A DNA stretch of 15,180 nucleotides from CAZUGH01 sp964619785 (GCA_964619785.1 CAZUGH010000046.1:1-15180), one strand, 5' to 3'. Positions 1 to 8,025 are shown, counted from the stretch's first letter. Notes: generated by a model not told the origin, from the letters alone. Made by a program: numbers and translations.

Positions 1-1756
1 CAAAGAAATCTTTTTGGAATCGTATCTCCCCCACCTGGATTTCTCGTACTCTGGCACCTTCTTCTCGCAGCAGCTTTGCCATACCACTTTCCGCTTTGCC
101 AATCTTCGGAACGAGATAGCATTTTCCAAACAATGGCTTCTTCTCGAAGAAATCAAGCTTATCACGAAGAGCCACAACTCGTCCTACAACTATTAAGGCT
201 GGGGAAGTAATATCACTCTCTTGTACCTTTTTTTCAATGTTTGAAAGCGCTCCTACACAGGTTGTCTGCATCGCTGTCGTCGCATGTGCAATCACAGCGA
301 CACCTGTATCTGCTTTCATCCCCACTTGCAGCAGATTATGGACAATCTCTCCTAGCTTATCTAGCCCCATAAGGAAAATATAAGTTTCCTCACTTCGTGC
401 CATCGCAGCAAAATCAATATCTGCCAGTTCATCCAAACGATTATGTGCTGTCACAACATGAAAACCGGTTGATACGCCACGATGTGTCACAGGAATACCC
501 GCATATGCTAATCCCGCCAATGCAGAACTAATTCCAGGAACAACCTGATAGGCAACACCATGTTCCTGCAGGTACATCGCTTCTTCGCCACCACGCCCAA
601 AAACATAAGGGTCACCCCCTTTTAAACGTACCACATTTTTATATTGCAAAGCCTTTCGAACCAGTAATTCATTGATTTTATCCTGTTTCATAATGTGCTT
701 TCGATTCTCTTTACCCACATATATTTTCTCACAAGACTTCTTTGCATACATCAATAATTCTGGTGCAATTAAACGATCATATACGATGCAATCTGCCTGT
801 TCAAGCAATTCTCTACCACGTTCTGTAATTAGACCTGGGTCACCAGGGCCTGCGCCAACAAGTGAAACAGTGCCTGCCATCTGACTGCGTAGTTGATTCA
901 GTGCCTGCCCTAGTGCCTGTTTTGCTGTCTTCTCTCGCGCAAATACAGATACTGTCTCGATTTCTCCTCGTCTGCCAAATAGACCGCGAAATTCATATTC
1001 ATCTCCCACCTTGATACACGAAGCACCGATTGGCAAATGACAATCGCCTCCTAACTCCTGGAGATATTGTCGTTCTACCATAGTAGTCTCATGAGAACAT
1101 GCATCTGACATTGAATCAAGTCGCTCTTGAATCTCTGTCGCCTCTTCGCATAACTCTAGTGCTAGGACTCCTTGAGCTGGGGCTGGAATCATCTGCTCGG
1201 GTTCAAGATAGACGGTAATCATCTGTTCCATGCCAAGACGTTTCAGACCCGCTGCTGCCAAAACAATTCCATCTAATTGCTGTTCCTCCATTTTCCTAAG
1301 CCTCGTATCGACATTGCCACGAATATCTACCAGCTTTAGGTCCGGACGCAATTGCCGTAATTGTACCTGTCTACGAACGCTCCCTGTTCCAATCACGGCA
1401 CCCTGCGGAAGGGTCTCAAGCGATTTTGCCTCCCGAAGCACAAGCACATCTCTGGCATCTTCGCGCAGCCAGCACTTCGAAAACACCAGGCCTTCTGGCA
1501 ATTCCCCAGGCATATCCTTCATACTGTGAACTGCTAGATTAATCTCACCCGACAACAAACTCTTCTCAATCTCCGAAGTGAACAGGCCTTTATCGCCAAT
1601 CTGATTTAATGGTTTATCCTGAATCAAGTCACCCTTGGTCTTGATAATCTTCAATTGCACTTCATCCTGTGGATACTTTAGAAGCCATCTCTCCTGAACA
1701 TACTTAGCCTGCACCAGTGCCAGCTTTGAGCCTCTAGTTCCGATGATAATCTTCAC
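1..1756 (-). CDS. hemC: HemC-CobA-HemD fusion: porphobilinogen deaminase / uroporphyrinogen-III methyltransferase / start of uroporphyrinogen-III synthase (partial)
   Basis: One uninterrupted frame of 585 codons starts at a GTG and leaves the left edge still open. Residues 1-292 are a full hydroxymethylbilane synthase: GTRGSKLAL near the start, HSMKDMPG, GTGSVRRQ, and GGDCHLPIGA with Cys239 as the dipyrromethane-cofactor cysteine. Residues 293-540 are a full SAM uroporphyrinogen-III C-methyltransferase: GAGPGDPGLIT, RLKGGDPYVFGRGGEE and GIPVTHRG. From about residue 541 (PLFGKCYLVPK...) the layout matches the beginning of HemD, of which about 45 residues are visible. I checked the HemC-CobA junction codon by codon and found no stop. 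The GTG start is supported by GGGAGG seven bases upstream. The gene is last in the visible operon, 15 bases after hemA. Expected role: four porphobilinogen to hydroxymethylbilane, then uroporphyrinogen III, then precorrin-2. The HemD call is weaker because only its N-terminus is in the window. Confidence 0.93.
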   Translation of the reverse strand, partial: MKIIIGTRGSKLALVQAKYVQERWLLKYPQDEVQLKIIKTKGDLIQDKPLNQIGDKGLFTSEIEKSLLSGEINLAVHSMKDMPGELPEGLVFSKCWLREDARDVLVLREAKSLETLPQGAVIGTGSVRRQVQLRQLRPDLKLVDIRGNVDTRLRKMEEQQLDGIVLAAAGLKRLGMEQMITVYLEPEQMIPAPAQGVLALELCEEATEIQERLDSMSDACSHETTMVERQYLQELGGDCHLPIGASCIKVGDEYEFRGLFGRRGEIETVSVFAREKTAKQALGQALNQLRSQMAGTVSLVGAGPGDPGLITERGRELLEQADCIVYDRLIAPELLMYAKKSCEKIYVGKENRKHIMKQDKINELLVRKALQYKNVVRLKGGDPYVFGRGGEEAMYLQEHGVAYQVVPGISSALAGLAYAGIPVTHRGVSTGFHVVTAHNRLDELADIDFAAMARSEETYIFLMGLDKLGEIVHNLLQVGMKADTGVAVIAHATTAMQTTCVGALSNIEKKVQESDITSPALIVVGRVVALRDKLDFFEKKPLFGKCYLVPKIGKAESGMAKLLREEGARVREIQVGEIRFQKDFF

Positions 1757-1771
1757 TCTTCTACCTCCCGT

Positions 1772-2998
1772 CTATATATGAAATAAATCCTCTAATACTC
1801 TCTTATACTCATCTTGTTTTTCCCTTGAATCAAGCTGCTTCAGTTCTCCAATCGGTTCCCGAATCAGCCGGTGAAGTGCGGCATGTAGCGTCTTAGCTAG
1901 GATTTTTTGTTCTCTCTTTGATAATTCCATCTTACGATTCAGATATTTAAAACTATCCTGCTCAATCTCCTGACAACGCATCTGTAAGGATTCAATCGTA
2001 TCATCAACTCGACTCGTATGAAGCCATGACAATGTCTCTGCCAAATCCTGCTCAATCATTTGCTGGCCCTGCTCTGTCAATGCCTCACGCTCACGTTTAT
2101 TTTCCTCTACAATACACGCCAAGGAATCTAAATTAATCAACTCGCAGTATTTCTCCTGCTGAAAGTTCTGGTCGATGTCTCGAGGAGACGCCAAATCCAA
2201 AAGCCACATATCATGCGTAATCACAGCATCTTCACATCGAAATACATAATGAGGAGAAGAAGTAGCTGATATCACTATGTCACAGTCCTTCATCACCTCA
2301 TACCGCTTATCATATTCAACAACGAGAAGCTCCGGATACTTCTCTCTAAGCTCCACCGCATGGGAAAGCGTTTTGCTGCATACAGTGACCTTCGACGCAC
2401 CCATCTCCATGACATAAGTCAGTGCGAGAGTCGCTGTCTTCCCACTCCCCGCAAGAAGTACCTTCTTATCCTTGATACCACATTTTTGATTCAATTGGCA
2501 AATACCCACATAGCCAACTGATAATGGAATCTCACTAATCTTCAAAGCTGTCTTGATTCGTTTGGCACAGGTAATTGCATCACGAACCACCTTGCTTAAC
2601 TCTTTATGGCTATATCCCATCGTCCTTGCGAAATCGAGTGCATCCTTCACCTGCCCAAGAATCTGATCTTCTCCAAGAACCTGTGACTCCATCCCTGCTG
2701 TCACACGATATAGATATTCCATCGCATCTCGTCCACTTGTCAGTTTCAAATAGGTATCTAATTCCACCTCGGGAAAGCAAGCTTGATACACCTCGCAAAG
2801 TGCGGTCAATTGTTCTTCCTCCTGATAAAAGAAGAACACCTGGCTTCTATTGCAAGTTGCTAAAATCATACATTGTTCAATCCCTGTTGACTCAATCGCA
2901 TGATAGAAATCTAGTTTCTTACTATCTGTAAAATAAACCAAATCACGAACAGACAAGTCAGCTTCTCTGTAACTTAGTCCCATATATCCAAATTCCAT
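1772..2998 (-). CDS. hemA: Glutamyl-tRNA reductase
   Basis: Reduces glutamyl-tRNA to glutamate-1-semialdehyde with NADPH, the committed step of C5-pathway tetrapyrrole synthesis. The family's N-terminal signature (GLSYREADLSVRD) is followed by the catalytic-cysteine motif LATCNRSQ (Cys49 from this start), then GMESQVLGEDQILGQVKDAL (substrate site), a nucleotide-binding GSGKTATLA segment and a C-terminal helical dimerisation region. Its length of 408 residues is usual. An in-frame ATG at 3013 would add five residues, but the only purine-rich stretch there touches that codon. The ATG at 2998 has AGGA eight bases upstream and places GLSY where the family expects it, so I prefer 2998. The gene follows hemL by a few bases and is probably translationally coupled to it. 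Confidence 0.95.
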   Translation of the reverse strand: MEFGYMGLSYREADLSVRDLVYFTDSKKLDFYHAIESTGIEQCMILATCNRSQVFFFYQEEEQLTALCEVYQACFPEVELDTYLKLTSGRDAMEYLYRVTAGMESQVLGEDQILGQVKDALDFARTMGYSHKELSKVVRDAITCAKRIKTALKISEIPLSVGYVGICQLNQKCGIKDKKVLLAGSGKTATLALTYVMEMGASKVTVCSKTLSHAVELREKYPELLVVEYDKRYEVMKDCDIVISATSSPHYVFRCEDAVITHDMWLLDLASPRDIDQNFQQEKYCELINLDSLACIVEENKREREALTEQGQQMIEQDLAETLSWLHTSRVDDTIESLQMRCQEIEQDSFKYLNRKMELSKREQKILAKTLHAALHRLIREPIGELKQLDSREKQDEYKRVLEDLFHI

Positions 2999-3016
2999 TT
3001 TATGAATCCTCATTTC

Positions 3017-4291
3017 CTACTTTGCGAAGTAACTCTCCATCACATGACAAGTCTTTTGTAAGTCATCCTCAGTATGTGCATCTGAAACAAACATTGCTTC
3101 GAATTGCGCTGGTGCCACATAGATTCCGTGATCCAACAAATAACCAAAATAATCGGCATAGCGCTTCGTATCCGAAGCCACTGCGCTTTCATAATCCACT
3201 ACAGGTCCTGATGTGAAGAAAATACTCATCAGCGAGCCAATCTGATTCACTGTCACTTCATTACCACCATAGACACGAGCCGCTTTGGCTAACGCGGACG
3301 TCTTCTCTTCTAATCTTTCGTAGATAGAGGGATCCTCTTTTAACAGCTTAAGTGTTGCGATGCCAGCTGCCGTCGCGATTGGGTTCCCCGATAAGGTTCC
3401 TGCTTGATACACCGTTCCGACAGGGCTTACCATATCCATGATTTCACGTGAACCGCCATAAGCTCCCACTGGCATTCCTCCACCAACAATTTTCCCTAAT
3501 GTCGTCATATCTGGGTGAATACCAAAGTACTCCTGTGCACCACCTAATCCCAGACGAAATCCTGTGATAACCTCATCAAAAATCAGCAAAGTTCCTTCCT
3601 TGGCTGTGATGTCACGAAGAAATTGCAAAAAATCTGGTTCAGGCAATACAACTCCCATATTGGCAGCCACAGGTTCTACAATTAGTGCTGCAATCTCGCC
3701 ATGATTAGCGTCAAATAGGCGCTGTACTGACTCTTTATCATTATAAGCTGCGATGAGTGTATGTTTTGTAAAATCAGCTGGAACACCAGCACTATCCGGT
3801 ACGGATGTTGTAAGTGCTGCAGAGCCCGCTTTAACGAGAAGTCCATCTGAATGTCCATGATAACAACCTTTGAATTTGATAATCTTATCACGGCCAGTAT
3901 AACCTCTTGCCACGCGAATTGCACTCATCACAGCCTCTGTACCCGAGCTGACCAAGCGGCTCACTTCCATCGAAGGAACCAATTCTGAAATCAGCTTTGC
4001 AAGCTCTACCTCTTGCGAGGTAGGCGCGCCAAAGGTAAGACCACGATCACAGGCTTCTTTCACCTTATCAATCACAACCTCTGGTGCATGACCAAGTATT
4101 CCTGGTCCCCAGGAACACACATAATCAATCATTTCGTTACCATCTACATCCGTAATGTGAGACCCTTTCCCTGACTGAATGAATCTCGGTGTACGTCCGA
4201 CGGAGCCAAAAGCCCTTACAGGACTGTTGACTCCCCCAGGAATATATTTTTTTGCTTCTTCAAATAATTCTTTTGATTTATCAATCATCAT
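3017..4291 (-). CDS. hemL: Glutamate-1-semialdehyde 2,1-aminomutase
   Basis: PLP-dependent aminomutase that converts glutamate-1-semialdehyde to 5-aminolevulinate. Typical family segments are FEEAKKYIPGGVNSPVRAF near the N-terminus, SSGTEAVMSAIRVAR, KGCYHGHSD, FDEVITGFR, and TLGKIVGGGMPVGAYGG, whose lysine (about residue 267) is the PLP Schiff-base residue. Length is about 424 residues, as usual. Three in-frame ATGs lie at 4297, 4291 and 4288, and an upstream one is at 4312. The Shine-Dalgarno GGAAGG (4298-4303) sits six bases before 4291 and nine before 4288, so the start is one of these. It overlaps or abuts the hemB stop codon at 4294-4296, which implies translational coupling. The upstream 4312 start would be inside hemB and before its own SD. 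Confidence 0.96.
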   Translation of the reverse strand: MMIDKSKELFEEAKKYIPGGVNSPVRAFGSVGRTPRFIQSGKGSHITDVDGNEMIDYVCSWGPGILGHAPEVVIDKVKEACDRGLTFGAPTSQEVELAKLISELVPSMEVSRLVSSGTEAVMSAIRVARGYTGRDKIIKFKGCYHGHSDGLLVKAGSAALTTSVPDSAGVPADFTKHTLIAAYNDKESVQRLFDANHGEIAALIVEPVAANMGVVLPEPDFLQFLRDITAKEGTLLIFDEVITGFRLGLGGAQEYFGIHPDMTTLGKIVGGGMPVGAYGGSREIMDMVSPVGTVYQAGTLSGNPIATAAGIATLKLLKEDPSIYERLEEKTSALAKAARVYGGNEVTVNQIGSLMSIFFTSGPVVDYESAVASDTKRYADYFGYLLDHGIYVAPAQFEAMFVSDAHTEDDLQKTCHVMESYFAK

Positions 4292-4293
4292 AA

Positions 4294-5262
4294 TCATCCT
4301 TCCAATAACCATCTTGCCACATCTAGGGCATGATAGGTAATAATCATATTGGCTCCTGCACGTTTGAGTCCAATCATATTTTCCATAACTATCTTCTTCT
4401 CATCAATCCAGCCTTTTTCAGCTGCGGCTTTCACCATTGCATATTCACCACTTACATTATAAGCCACAATCGGAATATTAAACCGATCCGCCGTGCTTCG
4501 AATGATATCCATATATGCCATCGCCGGCTTAGAGATAATCATGTCAGCACCTTCTTCGATATCAGCCTGTACCTCTCGCATGGCTTCACGCCCATTAGCA
4601 GGATCCATTTGATATGTTTTACGATCCCCAAATCCCGGCGCAGAATGTGCCGCATCTCGAAATGGCGAATAATAACCAGAGGCAAACTTGGCGCTATATG
4701 ACATAATCGGAATCTCAGAAAATCCCTGTTCATCCAATGCTTGGCGAAGTGCCGCCACTCTGCCATCCATCATGTCACTCGGTGCCACGACATCTGCTCC
4801 CGCTCTGGCATAACTAACGGCAGCACGCGCAAGCAATGGCAAGGTCTCATCATTTAAAATGATACCATCTTTCACCAAGCCACAATGTCCATGCGACGTA
4901 TATTCACATAAGCATACATCTGCAATTACAACAACTTCCGGATATTTCTCTTTGATAAAGCGAATTGCTCTCTGTGTAATTCCATCTTCTGCATAAGCAC
5001 CACTTCCCACTTCATCCTTATGTGCTGGTACTCCAAACAAAAGCACCGCAGGGATTCCACATTTCACTACCTGATCCATCTCCTGTGTCAAACAATCAAT
5101 GGAATATTGATTAATACCCGGCATCGAATCAATTGGGTTGCAAATATGCTCTCCTTCTATTACAAAGATTGGATAAATCAACTCATCAACAGACAACCGA
5201 TTCTCACGAACCATATCTCGAATTGTCTCATTTGCTCGTAAACGTCTCATTCTCTTCATCAT
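4294..5262 (-). CDS. hemB: Delta-aminolevulinic acid dehydratase (porphobilinogen synthase)
   Basis: Condenses two 5-aminolevulinate molecules into porphobilinogen. The zinc-dependent class signature is present: three cysteines in DVCLCEYTSHGHCG (Cys117, 119, 127). Both Schiff-base lysines are seen, in MSYSAKFAS (Lys192) and IISKPAMAYMD (Lys245). Other family markers are RRLR near the start, APSDMMDGR, and VSGEYAM with its following helix. Length is 322 residues, typical. I chose the ATG at 5262, which has GAAAGG seven bases upstream. A TTG at 5265 is possible but poorly spaced. The start lies inside the end of the preceding precorrin-2 dehydrogenase gene (35-base overlap), so these genes are almost certainly co-translated. 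Confidence 0.97.
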   Translation of the reverse strand: MMKRMRRLRANETIRDMVRENRLSVDELIYPIFVIEGEHICNPIDSMPGINQYSIDCLTQEMDQVVKCGIPAVLLFGVPAHKDEVGSGAYAEDGITQRAIRFIKEKYPEVVVIADVCLCEYTSHGHCGLVKDGIILNDETLPLLARAAVSYARAGADVVAPSDMMDGRVAALRQALDEQGFSEIPIMSYSAKFASGYYSPFRDAAHSAPGFGDRKTYQMDPANGREAMREVQADIEEGADMIISKPAMAYMDIIRSTADRFNIPIVAYNVSGEYAMVKAAAEKGWIDEKKIVMENMIGLKRAGANMIITYHALDVARWLLEG

Positions 5263-5857
5263 CAATCAACCTTTCTACATCTTCTATTGTAGGGAAGATA
5301 CCGTCTTGTCCCTGCTTGTATAATTCCTTATATATCCATTTTCGTTTTTCTGGTGATGACACCTTATCCTTCACCAGTGGTCGAACACTTCCAAGGAATT
5401 TAGCTATCTCACCAATCTCATCTGTCAATACTTCTTGAATCTCATCTCGCACCAACTGTGTTATGAGTGGACTCTGACCCCCGCTACTTACAGAAGCCAC
5501 GATTGGTCCCTTTTTCACATAAGACGGAAAGATAAAATCACAATCTTCAATCTGGTCCACAGCATTCACTGCAACTCCTAGTTCTTTGCAATCTTTACTA
5601 ATCCTGTGATTTTGCATTCCATCATCAGTCGCCGCTACGACAAGTTTCATCCCCCGAATATCTTCTTTTCGGTATTCGCGTTTTATGATAGTCACATCTG
5701 ACATCGCACCAATTCTCTCATCGACTTCGAGCGCAACCACCGTGACAACTGCTTGAAATTCCCGCAAGACCTTCACTTTGTGCCACGCAATTTTCCCTCC
5801 ACCTACAACAAGACAGGGTTCTTTTGATAACTCAACATACATTGGAAAATAGCTCAT
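5228..5857 (-). CDS. sirC: Precorrin-2 dehydrogenase / sirohydrochlorin ferrochelatase-type protein (SirC/Met8p/CysG N-terminal family)
   Basis: NAD-dependent oxidation of precorrin-2 to sirohydrochlorin, with possible iron insertion to siroheme as in Met8p. The N-terminal Rossmann motif CLVVGGGKIAWHKVKVL is followed by VVAATDD and NAVDQIEDCDFIFPSYVKKG, then SVSSGGQSP and a helical C-terminus. There is no SUMT domain, since that activity lies in the HemC-CobA fusion at the other end of the operon. In-frame ATGs also lie at 5896 and 5869. The 5896 codon falls inside a likely -10 box, so I prefer 5857 (MSYFPMY), which has AGGA a short two bases upstream; 5869 is the alternative. It is the first gene of the tetrapyrrole operon and overlaps hemB. 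Whether it also chelates metal cannot be told from sequence. Confidence 0.88.
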   Translation of the reverse strand: MSYFPMYVELSKEPCLVVGGGKIAWHKVKVLREFQAVVTVVALEVDERIGAMSDVTIIKREYRKEDIRGMKLVVAATDDGMQNHRISKDCKELGVAVNAVDQIEDCDFIFPSYVKKGPIVASVSSGGQSPLITQLVRDEIQEVLTDEIGEIAKFLGSVRPLVKDKVSSPEKRKWIYKELYKQGQDGIFPTIEDVERLIDDEENETFTSK

Positions 5858-5891
5858 ATTCCTAACCATTCCTTTGATATTTAATATCAGT

Positions 5892-5920
5892 ATCATATCA
5901 CATTATGAGAAAATAGAAAA
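5892..5920 (-). promoter_or_regulatory. Candidate promoter of the sirC-hemBLA-hemC operon
   Basis: The -10 candidate TATGAT lies at 5892-5897. Seventeen bases upstream is only a weak -35-like hexamer (TTTTCT, about 3 of 6 matches) in a T-rich stretch. It follows the intrinsic terminator of the upstream ATPase gene, so the operon needs a start near here. The weak -35 lowers confidence. Confidence 0.4.
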
Positions 5921-5960
5921 GAAGCCATTGCGATATGACTTAGTCATTTCACAACAGCTC
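5906..5960 (-). terminator. Rho-independent terminator after the Zn/Cd ATPase gene
   Basis: Read on the minus strand, 5960-5943 pairs with 5939-5922 around a three-base TAA loop, giving about 18 pairs with one A-A mismatch. A T-rich tail (CTTTTCTATTTTC) follows. Several pairs are G-U on this strand and would be A-C mismatches on the other, so the hairpin is built for minus-strand RNA. It starts seven bases after the ATPase stop codon. Confidence 0.82.
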
Positions 5961-5967
5961 CCTATCC

Positions 5968-7926
5968 TTATTTATTCTTTCTTAGTATTCTTACAGAATT
6001 CAATATACATAGGAATGCTACTCCCGTATCTGCAAATACTGCTAGCCACATATTGGCATATATACCTGAAACTCCAAGTATCATAACAGCCACTTTAATT
6101 GCAATCGCCACGATGACATTTTGTTTGGCAATTCGTGCTGTCTTTCTCGATATGCTAAGTGCTTCTGGTATCGCATCCATATTGGAATTCATAAAGACCA
6201 CATCGGCTGCTTCAATCGCTGCATCAGCACCACTTCCCATCGCCGCTCCCACATCTGCTCCTGCTAAAACTGGTGCATCATTGATACCATCTCCGACAAA
6301 TAATACGCTTCCGTTCGCCTCACGAATCTCTTGCAGCTTGTTTAACTTATCCTGAGGAAGTAGTCTCGCATAAACCTGTTCTACACCCGCTTCCTCAGCT
6401 ACCACTTTAGCATTATCCAAAGTATCGCCAGTCAACATCCCTGTCTGAATATTTTGCCTGCGAATTCTACCAATTGCCTCTTTTGCTTCTTCTTTTACCA
6501 TATCCGCAATCACTAGATATCCTTGATAGATGCCATCTTTCGCTACAATGACTTGTGTACCCTTCTGATCATCGTGGTATCCGCTCAAATCTACATGGCA
6601 ATCTGACATCAACTTTTCGTTACCACAGAGATATTCACTTCCTTGGGAAATGGCCCGAATACCCTTTCCCGATATCTCTTCCACTTTATCTGGTCTTGTA
6701 AGGGTCCAGCCCTTATCCTTCGCGGCCGATACGATACTTACTGCGATTGGGTGTGTGGAATCCATCTCACACATTGCTGCCTGACGCAATACTTCGTCTT
6801 CATTTTCCTTCGCTGCAACCACATTTTTCAAGCTAAAATTACCTTTTGTAATCGTGCCCGTTTTATCCATGACTACATTGCGAATCCGCGCCAAGGCTTC
6901 CATAACAATTCCGCCCTTGAACAAAATCCCCTGTCTCGAAGCAGCACCGATTCCACAGAAGTATGCCAGTGGAACACTGATTACAACCGCGCACGGGCAA
7001 CTCATAACCAAGAAACTCAGTGCTGTATAAATCCATGGATAAAATTCCTGACCTGTAATCAACGGCATCACAATTGCCGTAAATAATGCAATCAATACGA
7101 CGATTGGTGTATATATCTTGGCAAATCGTGTAATAAATTGGTCAATATGTGGCTTGTTCGCAGATGCATTTTCAACAGAATTGAGAATCTTCGTCACCAT
7201 CGATTCATCCAATGTCTTCTCAACCTTAATCTGCAAGGTAGCCGCCGTATTCACACACCCAGACAGAATCAAAGTTCCTGGTGCCACCTTAACAGGTACC
7301 GGTTCTCCTGTAACCGCTGAGGTATCAAGTCGGCTCTCACCTTTGACCACTACACTATCCATCGGAATTCGGTCGCCTACGCGAACCATCAGGATATCTC
7401 CCACTTCAACATCCTTAGCCGCTGTCTCATATGTCTCTCCATCCACTATCTTATTCACTACTTCTGGTCGCAGATCGACGGCATCCATGATTTGATCTCT
7501 ACTTCGGTCAACTGCCATGTCTTCGAAGAACTCACCCACTCGAAAAAACAGCATAACGCCGATAGCTTCTGGGAATTCCTGCATCGCCAAGGCACCTAAT
7601 GTCGCAATACTCATCAGAAAATTCTCATCAAACACTTCACCTTTTACTATATTCTTGCCTGCTGTCAGTAAAATCTCTCCCCCTAACAACAGATAGACAA
7701 CGACATAGCCTACAATCATTGGCCATGCATAGGTATCACTTCCTGAAACCTTTTGGATTGCTACAAATGCAATCAAGGCAATCGCACCGACGATAATCTG
7801 CCAGAGTCCACCTCCTTCTTCCTCTTCCTCACCGTGACAATGTCCGCAGCCACAACTACATCCAGATAGCAGGGCATCTTCATGCTGATGCTGATGCTTA
7901 TGTTCATGTGTATGTTCTGTATTCAT
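5968..7926 (-). CDS. zntA: P1B-2-type heavy-metal efflux ATPase (Zn2+/Cd2+/Pb2+)
   Basis: Membrane pump that exports Zn2+, Cd2+ or Pb2+ using ATP. All core motifs are present, numbered from the 7926 start: TGE at 206-208 (actuator), CPC at 310-312 in the transport helix, DKTGT with phospho-acceptor Asp354, HP at 392-393, and GDGINDAP from 545. Lys611 and Asp633 in the last two helices match the residues that define the Zn/Cd/Pb class. The N-terminus lacks a GMxCxxC heavy-metal domain. It has six alternating histidines and a CSCGCGHCHG cluster before an acidic run. A GTG at 7932 is in frame, but GGAGGG is spaced correctly only for the ATG at 7926. The 652-residue length fits a pump without HMA domains. 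The gene has its own promoter and metal-type operator, and a terminator directly behind it. Confidence 0.95.
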   Translation of the reverse strand: MNTEHTHEHKHQHQHEDALLSGCSCGCGHCHGEEEEEGGGLWQIIVGAIALIAFVAIQKVSGSDTYAWPMIVGYVVVYLLLGGEILLTAGKNIVKGEVFDENFLMSIATLGALAMQEFPEAIGVMLFFRVGEFFEDMAVDRSRDQIMDAVDLRPEVVNKIVDGETYETAAKDVEVGDILMVRVGDRIPMDSVVVKGESRLDTSAVTGEPVPVKVAPGTLILSGCVNTAATLQIKVEKTLDESMVTKILNSVENASANKPHIDQFITRFAKIYTPIVVLIALFTAIVMPLITGQEFYPWIYTALSFLVMSCPCAVVISVPLAYFCGIGAASRQGILFKGGIVMEALARIRNVVMDKTGTITKGNFSLKNVVAAKENEDEVLRQAAMCEMDSTHPIAVSIVSAAKDKGWTLTRPDKVEEISGKGIRAISQGSEYLCGNEKLMSDCHVDLSGYHDDQKGTQVIVAKDGIYQGYLVIADMVKEEAKEAIGRIRRQNIQTGMLTGDTLDNAKVVAEEAGVEQVYARLLPQDKLNKLQEIREANGSVLFVGDGINDAPVLAGADVGAAMGSGADAAIEAADVVFMNSNMDAIPEALSISRKTARIAKQNVIVAIAIKVAVMILGVSGIYANMWLAVFADTGVAFLCILNSVRILRKNK

Positions 7927-7966
7927 ATTCACCCTCCATTAAATCAATCATTCTATTCATATTATC

Positions 7967-7986
7967 ATATGAACACTTATTCATAT
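7967..7986 (-). promoter_or_regulatory. ArsR/SmtB-type operator dyad of the Zn/Cd ATPase gene
   Basis: A 20-base imperfect palindrome, ATATGAA-N6-TTCATAT, lies directly downstream of the predicted transcription start. Its shape and sequence resemble operators of Zn/Cd-sensing ArsR/SmtB repressors such as CzrA, SmtB and CadC. Further CATATG and TTCATAT half-sites flank it on both sides. No ArsR-family regulator gene is in the window, so the repressor would act in trans. Confidence 0.65.
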
Positions 7987-7996
7987 GTTCAAAAAC

Positions 7997-8025
7997 ATAA
8001 TACTACAATAAAATATATCTGTCAA
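7997..8025 (-). promoter_or_regulatory. Promoter of the Zn/Cd ATPase gene
   Basis: TTGACA (8020-8025, perfect) and TATTAT (7997-8002) are separated by exactly 17 bases. Transcription would start near 7990, giving a leader of about 64 bases that begins in the operator dyad. The -35 box lies inside the terminator hairpin of the upstream MATE gene. Confidence 0.8.

Noticed and set aside
1230..1529. Plus-strand open frame of 99 codons
   Set aside because: It lies opposite the HemC domain, has no ribosome site, and its composition is that of an antisense shadow.
5857..5967. Cobalamin riboswitch or heme-responsive leader ahead of sirC
   Set aside because: The space is filled by a terminator and a promoter, leaving too few bases for an aptamer, and no B12-box-like sequence was seen.
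6643..7495. Plus-strand frames of 125-147 codons opposite the Zn/Cd ATPase
   Set aside because: They mirror a clearly conserved gene, and their residue makeup (Cys, His and Trp scattered) is not protein-like.
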